A DNA stretch of 64,000 nt from Cardiobacteriaceae bacterium (GTDB lineage: Bacteria > Pseudomonadota > Gammaproteobacteria > Cardiobacteriales > Cardiobacteriaceae): the NCBI GenBank assembly GCA_030529365.1, contig JAUMXB010000003.1:62001-126000 (forward strand), read 5' to 3'. Made by a program: the position numbers and the translations under genes. Positions 44,541 to 53,066 of this stretch are shown here, one piece after another. The notes beneath the pieces were generated by a model. The model was not told the origin of the DNA. It saw nothing but the letters and a program-made list of their open reading frames with translations, and did not search any database. Positions within the stretch are counted from its first letter, which is position 1. Every line of letters begins with the position of its first letter.

Positions 44541-45333
44541 GGTGATTCGCGTCGAGGGCGTCTCGTTTTATCGCGGCAAGCGCGCGATTTTCGAGGATTT
44601 GTCTTTCTCGGTTGCGCGCGGCGAGGTGCTCGCCATCATGGGGCCGAGCGGTACGGGCAAGACGACGCTTTTGAAACTGCTGACCGGCCAGCTGAAACCG
44701 GCGCGCGGCGAGATTCATGTGCTCGGCGAACGGGTGGACAGGCTCGCCCATCGCGATTTGATGCGCCTGCGTATGCGCATGAGCATGCTTTTCCAGAGCG
44801 GTGCGTTGTTTTCCGATATGACGGTAGCAGAGAACGTGGCTTTTCCGGTTTCGGAAAAATATCGACTCGATCGCGAGGTGCTGGATATTCTCGTGCGCAT
44901 GAAGCTGCATGTGGTGGGGCTGGAAGCGGCGGGGCAGTTGATGCCTGCTGAGCTTTCCGGCGGCATGGCGCGGCGCGCGGCGCTTGCGCGCGCAATCGTG
45001 ATGGATCCTGAACTGATGATTTACGACGAACCGTTTACCGGCCAGGATCCGATTTCGCTCGGCGTGCTTGCCAAGCTGATTCGCGATCTCAATGACGGGC
45101 TGGGGATGACGAGCCTCGTCGTCTCGCACGATGTGGCAGAAGCGGCGCGCATTGCCGACCGCATTCTGCTGCTTGCCAATGCCGGGCTGGTGGCGATCGA
45201 TACGCCCGCAGCGCTTTTCGCAAGCGATCATCCGCTGGTGCACCAGTTCATGCACGCCGAAGCAGACGGGCCGGTGGCCTATCATTTCCCCGGCAGCCGT
45301 TATCCGCAAAGCCTGTGGCAGGAGGAAAGATGA
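44533..45333 (+). CDS. mlaF: Phospholipid ABC transporter ATP-binding protein MlaF
   Basis: A 266-residue ABC ATPase that powers phospholipid transport for outer-membrane asymmetry. Walker A GPSGTGKT is at about 37-44, signature LSGGMARRAALARAI at about 141-155, Walker B LMIYDEPFTGQDP at about 162-174 and the switch His in LVVSHD. The GGMxRR form of the signature is typical of MlaF. The ATG at 44533 lies inside the EVE gene end. The next ATG overlaps the stop (ATGA). Confidence 0.94.
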   Translation: MDEVIRVEGVSFYRGKRAIFEDLSFSVARGEVLAIMGPSGTGKTTLLKLLTGQLKPARGEIHVLGERVDRLAHRDLMRLRMRMSMLFQSGALFSDMTVAENVAFPVSEKYRLDREVLDILVRMKLHVVGLEAAGQLMPAELSGGMARRAALARAIVMDPELMIYDEPFTGQDPISLGVLAKLIRDLNDGLGMTSLVVSHDVAEAARIADRILLLANAGLVAIDTPAALFASDHPLVHQFMHAEADGPVAYHFPGSRYPQSLWQEER

Positions 45334-46112
45334 TTGCCTTTCTGGAAAAAACCGGCCGCGCCAGCGTGGATGCGCTGGTTGGCCTCGGGCAGTTCGCGCT
45401 CTTCAATCTCGCCTTGCTGCGCTTTTCCGATGTGCTGGTGCGCAAGGCCTATCTTTGGGTGCGCGCGCTGTTTTCTGCCGGCGTGCTTTCCTTGCCGATC
45501 ATTGTGGTGGCCGGCTTTTTTGTCGGCATGGTGCTCGCCTTTCAGGGCTACACCACGCTGGTGAATTTCGGGGCGGAACAGTCGCTTGGCATCATGGTGG
45601 CGCTGTCGCTCATGCGCGAGCTGGGATCGGTGGTGAGCGCCTTGCTCTTTGCCGGGCGCGCCGGTTCGGCGATTACCGCGGAAATCGGCCTGATGAAAAC
45701 CACCGAGCAACTCGCCGCCATGGAAATGATGGCGATCGAGCCGGTGCGCCAGGTTGGCGTGCCGCGCTTCTGGGGCGCGCTCTTTGCGTTGCCGCTGTTG
45801 ACCACGATTTTCGTGGCGGTGGCCATTGTTGGCGCCTATCTCGTCGGCGTGGTCTATCTGGGCGTGGATGGCGGCGTCTTTTGGTCGCAAATGCAAAACG
45901 GCGTGTCTTTTTATGATGACATCGTCGAAGGCATGCTCATCAAAAGCTTCGTGTTTGGCTGGCTGACCGCTGCCATTGCCGTCTATCAGGGATTTGCCAG
46001 CACACCCACCGTGCGCGGCATGGGCGCGGCCACCACGAAAACCGTGGTGCTTGCCTCGCTCGCCGTGCTCGGTTTCGATTTTATTTTGACTGCCATCATG
46101 TTTGGAGAATAA
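45330..46112 (+). CDS. mlaE: Phospholipid ABC transporter permease MlaE
   Basis: A 260-residue MlaE/YrbE-family permease with about five to six membrane segments. Characteristic stretches are FVGMVLAFQGYTTLVNFGAE (about 66-85), LMRELGSVVSALLFAGRAGSAITAEIG and the MEMMAIEPVRQVGVPRFWGAL loop that couples to MlaF. It starts with ATGA on the mlaF stop. It forms the inner-membrane core with MlaF and MlaD. Confidence 0.95.
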   Translation: MIAFLEKTGRASVDALVGLGQFALFNLALLRFSDVLVRKAYLWVRALFSAGVLSLPIIVVAGFFVGMVLAFQGYTTLVNFGAEQSLGIMVALSLMRELGSVVSALLFAGRAGSAITAEIGLMKTTEQLAAMEMMAIEPVRQVGVPRFWGALFALPLLTTIFVAVAIVGAYLVGVVYLGVDGGVFWSQMQNGVSFYDDIVEGMLIKSFVFGWLTAAIAVYQGFASTPTVRGMGAATTKTVVLASLAVLGFDFILTAIMFGE

Positions 46113-46114
46113 CC

Positions 46115-46591
46115 ATGCAATCGAGTCGCATCACCTATGCCGCTGTCGGCGCTTTTGTTCTTGCCGGATTGCTCGCCCTCGTCTATCTCGGCCTGAAAGT
46201 CAGCGACTTGAGCGGCTTCCGCGCCAAGGACAGTTATGAAATCACCGCGATGTTCAACGATGTCAGCGGGTTGTCGAAAAATGCCAAGGTAACGATGTCC
46301 GGCGTGCAGGTCGGGCGCGTGACCGGCATCAGCTATGATCCGCAGTTCTACCAGGCCAGGGTCTCGCTGCAAATTTCCGGCGAATACAAGGCATTGCCGC
46401 TTGATACCAGTGCGGAAATCCTGACCGCCGGACTTTTGGGCGAAAAATACATCGGCCTCACCCCGGGCGGCGACGACATTCCGCTCAAGGACGGCGACCA
46501 AATCCAGTACACCAGCTCGTCCATGGTGTTGGAGAAACTCATCCAGCAGTTCATCTCCAACATGAGCATGAATGCGGGAGAAAAGGGTTGA
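46115..46591 (+). CDS. mlaD: Phospholipid transport substrate-binding protein MlaD (MCE)
   Basis: A 158-residue single-pass protein: membrane anchor at about 7-28, then one MCE domain (about 40-118) with FNDVSGLSKNAKVTMSGVQVGRVTGI and the C-terminal pore-loop helix region (VLEKLIQQFISNM). It forms a hexameric ring in E. coli. It starts 2 bp after mlaE. mlaC and mlaB, which normally follow, are not present in the next sequence, where a repeat and a convergent MFS gene lie. Confidence 0.94.
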   Translation: MQSSRITYAAVGAFVLAGLLALVYLGLKVSDLSGFRAKDSYEITAMFNDVSGLSKNAKVTMSGVQVGRVTGISYDPQFYQARVSLQISGEYKALPLDTSAEILTAGLLGEKYIGLTPGGDDIPLKDGDQIQYTSSSMVLEKLIQQFISNMSMNAGEKG

Positions 46592-46773
46592 AAAAGCGGC
46601 TCGCCACTGGGATTGTGATGTAGCCATTCCAAAAAACAGCCTACGCTTGTGGGCTAGCCTTGCTGAACCCCATGAAAAATGCAAAAGCGTTTTATCGCAG
46701 GAATCCGTGCCATATTCGCATACTGCTTGCAACGAACGGGCTTGTTTTCTGACTTTGGCATGGTTGATGATTT

Positions 46774-46860
46774 GATGAGAAAATTTCCCATCAATAAGCG
46801 CTTGATATGCAAAATTTTCTCATAACAAGCGCTTGTTGGTGATAAAAAACAACTATTTTT
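46774..46860 (-). repeat. Octamer-pair intergenic repeat, copy 17
   Basis: Octamers at 46796-46803 and 46827-46834, spacing 23 bp. The A arm (GATAAAAAACAACTATTTTT) overlaps the stop codon of the MFS gene. It separates the convergent mlaD and MFS genes. Confidence 0.93.
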
Positions 46861-48070
46861 ATGCGGGTTGTGCGCGATTGACCCGCGCTTCGCGTATCGG
46901 CAGGTTGAGCAGGGCGGCGAGGCTTGCCAGCAGCATGTCGGCGTACCACATCCATTGGTAGTTGGCGAAATGGATGTAGGCCTTGCCGCCGAGCCAGGCG
47001 CCGAAGAAGGCGCCGATCTGGTGCGAGAGCAGGGTGAGGCCGAAGAGGGTGGCGAGGTAGCGGATACCGAAGAGTTTGCCGACGATGGCGGCGGTGGGCG
47101 GGACGGTGGCGAGCCAGGTGAAGCCGAGGCCTGCGGCAAAGAGATAGAAGACGAGATCGGTGCGCGGCGAGACGAGGTAGAGGGCGATCAGCGCGGTGCG
47201 CGAGGCATACATCCAGAAGAGCAGGTATTTGCTGCGCATGCGTCCGATGCCCCAGCCAGCGGCGAGGCATCCCAGCACGTTGGCCATGCCGATGATGGCG
47301 ATGGAGGAGGAGGCTACTTCCGGCGGCAGGCCGCAGAGGGCGATTTCCTGCGGCAGGTGGGTGACGAGGAAGGCGATGTGGAAGCCGCAGGTGAAAAAGC
47401 CGAGATGGAGAAGGATATAGCTTCTGTCGCGGAAGGCTTCCCGGAGCGCCTGGCGCAGGGTTTGTTCGGGAACATGTCCGGCGGCGGGTGCGCTATCCGT
47501 ATGGCCGCGCGTGACATGGCGGGCGACGGGCAAAATCAGCAGGCTGATGGCGGCCAGCGCCCATAATGCGCCTTGCCAGGCGATGGCAGGCATGAGAATG
47601 AGGGTTTGCAGCAGGGGCGCGAAGACGGTTTGCCCGAAGGAGCCGCCAGCGTTGACGATGCCGGAGGCGGTGCCGCGCAGGCGCGGCGGGATTTTTTGTG
47701 CGACCTGGCTCATGAGGATGGAATGGCTGCCGGCGCCGGAACCGAGGGCGACCATGAGGCCGAGAGTGAGGATGAGGCCGGTGTCGCTGATCATGAGCGG
47801 CATCAGTGCAAACCCGGCGATGAGGAGGAGCGTGCCCCAGAAGATGACGGGCCAGGCGCCGAAGCGGTCGGCCAATGCGCCGGTAAGCGGTTGCGAGACG
47901 CCCCACATGAGCTGGTTGACGGCCATGGCGAAGCTGAAGGCGCTGACGCTGATGGTGGTGTCGCGTACCAGCGGGATCATGAAAAGGCCAAGCGACATGC
48001 GCATGCCCATGGTGAGCATGAGGACGAAGGCGGCGGCAAGGACGATGAGCCAGAGGGTGCGTGGGTTCAT
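46859..48070 (-). CDS. MFS transporter
   Basis: A 403-residue major-facilitator protein with about 12 membrane helices and the loop 2-3 motif GALADRFGAWPVIFWG (about 61-76). The N-terminal half resembles MFS proteins of the oxalate/formate or nitrate-antiporter-like clade, for example FMIPLVRDTTISVSAFSFAMAVNQLMWG. The substrate cannot be told from sequence. The start is ATG 48070 (MNPRTLWLIV). The upstream frame to 48121 runs into repeat copy 18 and has no ribosome-binding site; neither start has a good one. Confidence 0.88.
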   Translation of the reverse strand: MNPRTLWLIVLAAAFVLMLTMGMRMSLGLFMIPLVRDTTISVSAFSFAMAVNQLMWGVSQPLTGALADRFGAWPVIFWGTLLLIAGFALMPLMISDTGLILTLGLMVALGSGAGSHSILMSQVAQKIPPRLRGTASGIVNAGGSFGQTVFAPLLQTLILMPAIAWQGALWALAAISLLILPVARHVTRGHTDSAPAAGHVPEQTLRQALREAFRDRSYILLHLGFFTCGFHIAFLVTHLPQEIALCGLPPEVASSSIAIIGMANVLGCLAAGWGIGRMRSKYLLFWMYASRTALIALYLVSPRTDLVFYLFAAGLGFTWLATVPPTAAIVGKLFGIRYLATLFGLTLLSHQIGAFFGAWLGGKAYIHFANYQWMWYADMLLASLAALLNLPIREARVNRAQPA

Positions 48071-48111
48071 GGTGGCGGACGGGATGTTATTAGAGGTGGT
48101 TTTTTGCGATG

Positions 48112-48159
48112 TTTTTATCATGGGAAGCGCTTCTGTGTGGTAAAAAATCTTTATTTTTA
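48112..48159 (-). repeat. Octamer repeat, copy 18 (half element)
   Basis: A single octamer at 48125-48132 with an A arm (GGTAAAAAATCTTTATTTTT) on the right. Lies upstream of the MFS gene and 37 bp from the recF stop. Confidence 0.8.
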
Positions 48160-48195
48160 TGATTTTTATGGAGTAATGAATTGGGGTTTGCGGGG

Positions 48196-49272
48196 CTACG
48201 CGCTGTCCGCCGTGATATGGCCGTGCGCGATATGGTAGCGCTGGTGGGCGCAGGGGATGGCGAGGGGGTTGTTGTCGCGGATTTGCGTGATGAAGATTTG
48301 CGCGCCGCTCGCGATGAGGAAGCCGAGGAGCATATGGCGGCGTTCGGGGTCGAGTTCGGCGCTGATGTCATCGACGAGCATGACGGGATGGTGGCCGAAA
48401 TGGAGGGCGATGTGCTGCGACTGGGCGAGGATGAGGGCGGCCATCAGGGTTTTTTGCTGGCCGCGCGAATAGTGGTGGGCGATGTCGCGTTCGCCCGCGT
48501 AGAAGCGCAAATCGCTTCTGTGGATGCCGTCGCGCGTGTGCTTCAGGTGGCGGTCGCGGGCGAGATGGCGGTCGAGGAGGTCGGCGAGGTGGCTGTCCTG
48601 CGCCCAGCCGCGCTGGTAGTGGATGCGGATGGTATCAAGGCCGCCAAGTTCGGCGTGGAAGTGGTTCAGGGTTCGTTCGAGGTCGGCAAGGTAGGCGCGG
48701 CGGTATTGGTCGATGGCGTCGGCGTGCTCGGCCATGAGTTTGTGCCACGGACGGATTTGCGCGTCCGGCCAGTCGGCGCGCAGGGCGGCGTTGCGGTTTT
48801 TCAGCGCATACTGGTAACGCTGCCAGGCCGGGAGAAATCGTGGTTCGGCGTAGAAGAGGCCGTAGTCGGCGAAGCGCCTTCGGTGCTCGGGGCCCTGGTC
48901 GATGAGGGCGAAGTTGTCGGCATTGATGATTTCCACAGGGAGCAGGCGCGCGAGGTGGCTCAGGTTTTTCAGGTCTTCGCCATCCACGCGCAGGCGGTGT
49001 TCACGGGCGCTTTTTTCCATGCCGAGACGCCGCATCTGGCCGTTTTGCGCGAGGGTGGCGATGAGGCGGAATTGCGCTTCGTCGTGGCGGATGATGTGGC
49101 GGGTCTGGTTTTCGCGGAAGGATTTGCCGCGCCCCAGCGTGTAAAGCGCTTCGAGCAGCGCGGTTTTGCCCGCGCCGTTGTCGCCGCAGATGAGGTTGAC
49201 GTGCGGATGGAAGGCTAGGGTTTGGCTGGCGAGGTTGCGGAAGTTTTCGCTGTGCAGGGTGGCGATGTGCAT
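48196..49272 (-). CDS. recF: DNA replication and repair protein RecF
   Basis: A 358-residue SMC-like ATPase that helps RecOR load RecA at gaps. Walker A GDNGAGKT is at about 30-37, the signature region is YSRGQQKTLMAALILAQ (about 265-281) and Walker B is VMLVDDISAELD (about 295-306). Usually recF lies in dnaA-dnaN-recF-gyrB; here it follows comM with a TAATG overlap, so it has moved from the origin region. Confidence 0.94.
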   Translation of the reverse strand: MHIATLHSENFRNLASQTLAFHPHVNLICGDNGAGKTALLEALYTLGRGKSFRENQTRHIIRHDEAQFRLIATLAQNGQMRRLGMEKSAREHRLRVDGEDLKNLSHLARLLPVEIINADNFALIDQGPEHRRRFADYGLFYAEPRFLPAWQRYQYALKNRNAALRADWPDAQIRPWHKLMAEHADAIDQYRRAYLADLERTLNHFHAELGGLDTIRIHYQRGWAQDSHLADLLDRHLARDRHLKHTRDGIHRSDLRFYAGERDIAHHYSRGQQKTLMAALILAQSQHIALHFGHHPVMLVDDISAELDPERRHMLLGFLIASGAQIFITQIRDNNPLAIPCAHQRYHIAHGHITADSA

Positions 49273-50759
49273 TATTGCCAGCCCCGGTATTGCAGGGCTT
49301 CGGCGATGTGCGCGAGGTCGATGGCGGAGGCGGCGTCGAGGTCGGCGATGGTGCGCGCGACTTTCAGGATGCGCTGGTGGGCGCGCATGGAGAGGTGCAT
49401 TTGCGCGGTGGCGCGGTCGAGCAGGGCAAGGGCGGCAGGCGTTGCCACGAGGTCGCGGGTATGGGGCAGGGCGCTGTTGCGCATGCCCTGGCGCGCAAGC
49501 TGCCGTTCATGGGCGGCGGCGACGCGGGCGGCCAGTTCGGCGCTGCTGGTGTGGCTTTGCGGGCTGTCGCGCAGCTTGTCGGGCGGGATGCGGTTGACAG
49601 TGACGTGGAGATCGATGCGGTCGAGCAGCGGGCCGGAGAGTTTTTGCCGGTAGCGCGCGACCTGGTCAGGGGTGTCGGTGCAGGGGCGGTCAGGATCACC
49701 GTGGTAGCCGCAGGGGCAGGGGTTCATGGCGCCGACGAGCTGGAAGGCGGCGGGATAGTCGCATTTCATGGCGGCGCGCGAGAGGGATATGTGGCCGTTT
49801 TCCAGGGGTTCGCGCAGCATTTCGAGGACGCGGCGGTCGAATTCGGGCATTTCGTCGAGAAAGAGGATGCCGTTGTGGGCGAGCGAGATTTCACCGGGTC
49901 TGGGGATGGAGCCGCCGCCGACGAGGGCAACGGCGGAGCTGCTGTGGTGCGGGGCGCGGTAGGGGCGCTTTTGCCAGTGTTCGATGGCAAAGCCCTGGCT
50001 TGCAAGGGAGTGGATGGTGGCGGTGGCGATGGCTTCTTCGCGGCTCATCGGCGGCAGGATGCCGGGCAGGCGCTGGGCGAGCATGGATTTGCCGGTGCCG
50101 GGCGGCCCCGAAAGGAGGATGTGGTGGCCGCCGGCGGCGGCGATGAGCAGTGCGCGTTTGGCCGCTTCCTGGCCGATGACGTCGGCAAAGTCGGGATAGC
50201 GCGGCGGCGCGGCAGGCAGCGCTTCCGGCAAGGGCGGCCATGCGGCGCGGCCAAAGAGGATGGCGGCAAGTTCGGCGAGGGTTCGGGCGTGGCGCAGGTT
50301 GTCGCGCGAGATGAGCGCGGCTTCGGCGAGGTTGGCTTCGGGGACGAGCAGGGTATGGCCGGCTTCATCAGCGGCGACGGCGCAGGGCAGGATACCGGAG
50401 ACGGCGCGGATGTCGCCAGCGAGGCCGAGTTCGCCGTGGCATTCGATGCCGTGCAGGCTGGCGGCGGGGATTTGTGCGGAGGCGGCGAGGATGCCAAGGG
50501 CGATGGCGAGGTCGTAGCGCGCGCCGTCCTTGGGCAGGTCGGCGGGCGCGAGGTTGATGGTGATGCGCTTTTGCGGGAATTCAAAGCCGCTGTTGAGCAG
50601 CGCGGCGCGTACGCGATCCTTGGATTCTTTCACGGCTTTTTCCGGCAAGCCGACCAGCGTCATGGACGGCAGCCCCGGCGAAAGATGCACTTCCACCTGC
50701 ACGAGCGGGGCGCTCATGGCAAGCGGGGCGCGGGAGAGAATGGTGGCGAGCTGGATCAT
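49272..50759 (-). CDS. comM: YifB/ComM-type AAA+ ATPase (competence-related)
   Basis: A 495-residue Mg-chelatase-like AAA+ protein. The N-terminal Lon-like domain (about 20-160) is followed by the AAA module with Walker A GPPGTGKS (about 220), Walker B GILFLDEMPEF, and the MNPCPCGYHGDPDRPC loop with its cysteine cluster (about 340-356). A Mg-chelatase C-terminal domain follows. ComM promotes branch migration during natural transformation in Haemophilus and Vibrio. Relevant to the repeated octamer. Stop overlaps recF start. Confidence 0.93.
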   Translation of the reverse strand: MIQLATILSRAPLAMSAPLVQVEVHLSPGLPSMTLVGLPEKAVKESKDRVRAALLNSGFEFPQKRITINLAPADLPKDGARYDLAIALGILAASAQIPAASLHGIECHGELGLAGDIRAVSGILPCAVAADEAGHTLLVPEANLAEAALISRDNLRHARTLAELAAILFGRAAWPPLPEALPAAPPRYPDFADVIGQEAAKRALLIAAAGGHHILLSGPPGTGKSMLAQRLPGILPPMSREEAIATATIHSLASQGFAIEHWQKRPYRAPHHSSSAVALVGGGSIPRPGEISLAHNGILFLDEMPEFDRRVLEMLREPLENGHISLSRAAMKCDYPAAFQLVGAMNPCPCGYHGDPDRPCTDTPDQVARYRQKLSGPLLDRIDLHVTVNRIPPDKLRDSPQSHTSSAELAARVAAAHERQLARQGMRNSALPHTRDLVATPAALALLDRATAQMHLSMRAHQRILKVARTIADLDAASAIDLAHIAEALQYRGWQ

Positions 50760-50852
50760 GCGGAAAGCGTGGTTGGGGGCTGTGAGAGGTCTGTTGGGGT
50801 TCGCCTTCGGCTCACCACCAACCTACATCGTTAATTTTATAAAATGGATGTT

Positions 50853-50935
50853 TATAGTGATTTTTTACCATAATGAAGCGCTTATGATGAGAATTTTTAT
50901 CATGATAAGCGCTTGTTGCTGAGAAATTTTACCAT
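50853..50935 (+). repeat. Octamer-pair intergenic repeat, copy 19
   Basis: Octamers at 50876-50883 and 50907-50914, spacing 23 bp. Left arm TATAGTGATTTTTTACC, right arm GAGAAATTTTACC ending at the Dyp peroxidase stop. A TTGGGGTTCGCC...CACCACCAACC hairpin (about 50791-50822) like those at 9.6-9.9 kb lies to its left. Confidence 0.92.
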
Positions 50936-51838
50936 TTACAGGTTTTGCAGGCGTTCCACGCCGGGGGCGTAGTAGTAAGCGCCGGTGACGGGGGTGGTGA
51001 CGTGCTTGAGGATAAGGTCGGTTTTGCCGTCGGTTTCGCCGAACATGCTCAATAGCTGCGCTTCGATGTTGTAGAGGCGGGCGCTGTAGGCGATGAACAT
51101 CAGGCCGTGCTCGCCAGAAGCAGTGCCGAAGGGCAGGCTGCGGCGCACGATTTTGAGGCCGACGCCATTTTCTTTGAGGTTGACGCGGCCAAGGTGCGAG
51201 TCGGGCAGGCGTTCTTCGCGCGAGAATTCGCGGTTGTCGGCCTTGGTGCGGCCAATGGCGGCTTCCTGTTCGGCAAGCGGGACTTTGTCCCATTTTTTGA
51301 GGTCGTGCCGGTATTTTTGCAGGAGGACGTAGCTGCCGCCAGCGTCCGCGCCTTCGGCAATGACGCCGACGCTCTGGATTTTCTCGTCGCCCTGCGGGTT
51401 TTCCGTGCCATCGACAAAGCCGTCGAGGCCGCGTTCTTCCACCCAGCGGAAGCCGTGGGTTTCGTCGGCAACGCGGATGTGCTCGCCAAAGGCGGCAAGG
51501 ACGGCCATGGCGAGCGAGAAGTTGACGTCGGGGCGCACGGACTGGATGTGGATCAGGAGATCGTGCTGGGTGGCGGGCGCCATGCCGTTGCCAAGGGCGC
51601 GGAAGGGTTTGATGTCGCGGCCTTCTTCGTTGTGGCCGAATTGCGCCCAGCAGGCGCTGCCGAAGGCGAGGGTAAGACCGAGACGGGCGTCAGGATATTT
51701 TTCCTGCAACGTGGCAAGCTCGGCAAGGCTTTGTTTGCAGGCGGTTTTCAGGGATTGCGCGTCGCCAGCCAGATCGGCTTCGATAAAGATGGCGGCGGTG
51801 CAATGGTCGGGAATGATGGCGCTTTGCGGCTGGTGCAT
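50936..51838 (-). CDS. Dyp-type haem peroxidase
   Basis: A 300-residue dye-decolourising peroxidase of the YfeX type. The distal motif GFVDGTENP (about 143-151, catalytic Asp) and the proximal region with RLPDSHLGRVN (haem His) are present. No Tat or Sec signal is seen, so it is cytosolic. The physiological reductant is unknown. The ATG at 51838 (MHQPQSAIIPDH) has AAGGA upstream; the frame continues to 52132 only as a shadow of the FNT gene. It lies 32 bp downstream of the FNT gene. Confidence 0.93.
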   Translation of the reverse strand: MHQPQSAIIPDHCTAAIFIEADLAGDAQSLKTACKQSLAELATLQEKYPDARLGLTLAFGSACWAQFGHNEEGRDIKPFRALGNGMAPATQHDLLIHIQSVRPDVNFSLAMAVLAAFGEHIRVADETHGFRWVEERGLDGFVDGTENPQGDEKIQSVGVIAEGADAGGSYVLLQKYRHDLKKWDKVPLAEQEAAIGRTKADNREFSREERLPDSHLGRVNLKENGVGLKIVRRSLPFGTASGEHGLMFIAYSARLYNIEAQLLSMFGETDGKTDLILKHVTTPVTGAYYYAPGVERLQNL

Positions 51839-51870
51839 GGGGTATCCTTGAAATTGAATGTGCGGGAATT

Positions 51871-52638
51871 TTAGGCGCGATAGGCGAGTCCGTAAAGCAT
51901 GCCGACCATGCCCGCGCCACCGAGCACGTTGCCGAGATAGACGGAGACCATGTTGTGGGCGAACTGCGCCCAGCTGATGTCGCCGCCGCCCCAGATGGCA
52001 GCCGGGATGACGAACATGTTGGCCACCACGTGCTGGAAGCCGATGGCGACGAAGGTCATCACCGGAAACCAGATGCCGAGCATTTTGCCGGCGGCGGACG
52101 AGGAGGCGTAGCAGAGCCACACGCCCATGCATACCAGCCAGTTGCAGCCGATGCCGGAAACCACGGCTTGCAGGAAGCTGTCTTCGACCTTGGCGCGGGC
52201 GACGGCAAGCGTGAGTTCGTGATAATGCCCTTCGGTGAGGCCGACGACGTGGCCAAAGAACCAGGCGACGAAGAAGGCGCCAAGCACGTTGAAAACGGTG
52301 ACGATGGACCAGTTGCGCAGCCAGCCTTGCAGGTTGACGCGGCGTTTCAGCCAGGCGACGGGCAACACCATCATGTTGCCGGTGATCAGTTCGCCGCCGC
52401 CGACGAGAATGCAGATGAGGCCGACCGGAAAGACGGCCGCGCCGATGAATTTGCCAAGGCCGAGCAGCTCGGGGGAAAAACTCGCGGCGATGCGCAAATA
52501 GGCGAGATAGCCCACGGAAATGAAGGCGCCGCCGAGAAAGCCGAGGAAAGCCAGTGTGTGCCAGGCGGCAGCGGCTTTGGCTGCGCCTTTGTCGGCGGTG
52601 TAATCGAGAATGGCTTGCGGGGATAGGGTATCGGCCAT
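51871..52638 (-). CDS. Formate/nitrite transporter family channel
   Basis: A 255-residue FNT channel with six membrane helices, aquaporin-like. The FNT signatures GGGELITGNMM (about 79-89) and GFQHVVANMF (about 200-209, pore His) are present. It carries a small monovalent anion such as formate, nitrite or hydrosulphide; which one is open. The ATG at 52638 has GAGGAC upstream. The adjacent Dyp peroxidase suggests possible coupling to redox metabolism, but this is inference. Confidence 0.93.
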   Translation of the reverse strand: MADTLSPQAILDYTADKGAAKAAAAWHTLAFLGFLGGAFISVGYLAYLRIAASFSPELLGLGKFIGAAVFPVGLICILVGGGELITGNMMVLPVAWLKRRVNLQGWLRNWSIVTVFNVLGAFFVAWFFGHVVGLTEGHYHELTLAVARAKVEDSFLQAVVSGIGCNWLVCMGVWLCYASSSAAGKMLGIWFPVMTFVAIGFQHVVANMFVIPAAIWGGGDISWAQFAHNMVSVYLGNVLGGAGMVGMLYGLAYRA

Positions 52639-52878
52639 GGCGTCCTCAATGCTAAAAAAATGGCGGTATTTTATAGCGCGGGTGGGGTGTGCACCATCTT
52701 TTAGAGCGCTTTTGGTTTAAATATTGACGACACTCAAAGGCGAATTGCTCGATTGGCATGGCATTGGAATTGGGGCAAGGGGGAAACAAAGTTTTCCACA
52801 ATATTTGCGTCAACAAGTTCTACGCGATTTTCTGCATGGTTTTCTCTTGTCGAGATTGCGCTTTGCAGCCGCGCAGCC

Positions 52879-52940
52879 GGTTCCAAAAACAGGAACACGT
52901 TCTTTGCTTCGTCAAAGGGCGTGTCCCTGTTTTTGGAACC
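52879..52940. repeat. Long cruciform-type palindrome
   Basis: GGTTCCAAAAACAGG... (52879-52899) pairs with 52920-52940 over about 21 bp. Inside, CTTTG and CAAAG form a second stem. The 430-bp gap 52639-53066 has no gene. Its right part (52950-53060) contains GC-rich half-palindromes resembling remnants of a repeat, including TAAACTCGCTGTCGCTC. Confidence 0.7.
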
Positions 52941-53066
52941 AAAGAAAGACGAGCCGGGCGCAGTTTTCCGCAGTCGCCAAGGCTTTTGGCGGCGGGCTTG
53001 TAAACTCGCTGTCGCTCAAACACCCAAGCCCGTATTTCCGCCAAAAAAGCTCCGCGTCTGCGCCAT

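Noticed and set aside
48196-50759. Replication origin near recF
   Set aside because: recF often marks oriC, but there is no dnaA, dnaN or gyrB and no cluster of DnaA boxes here.
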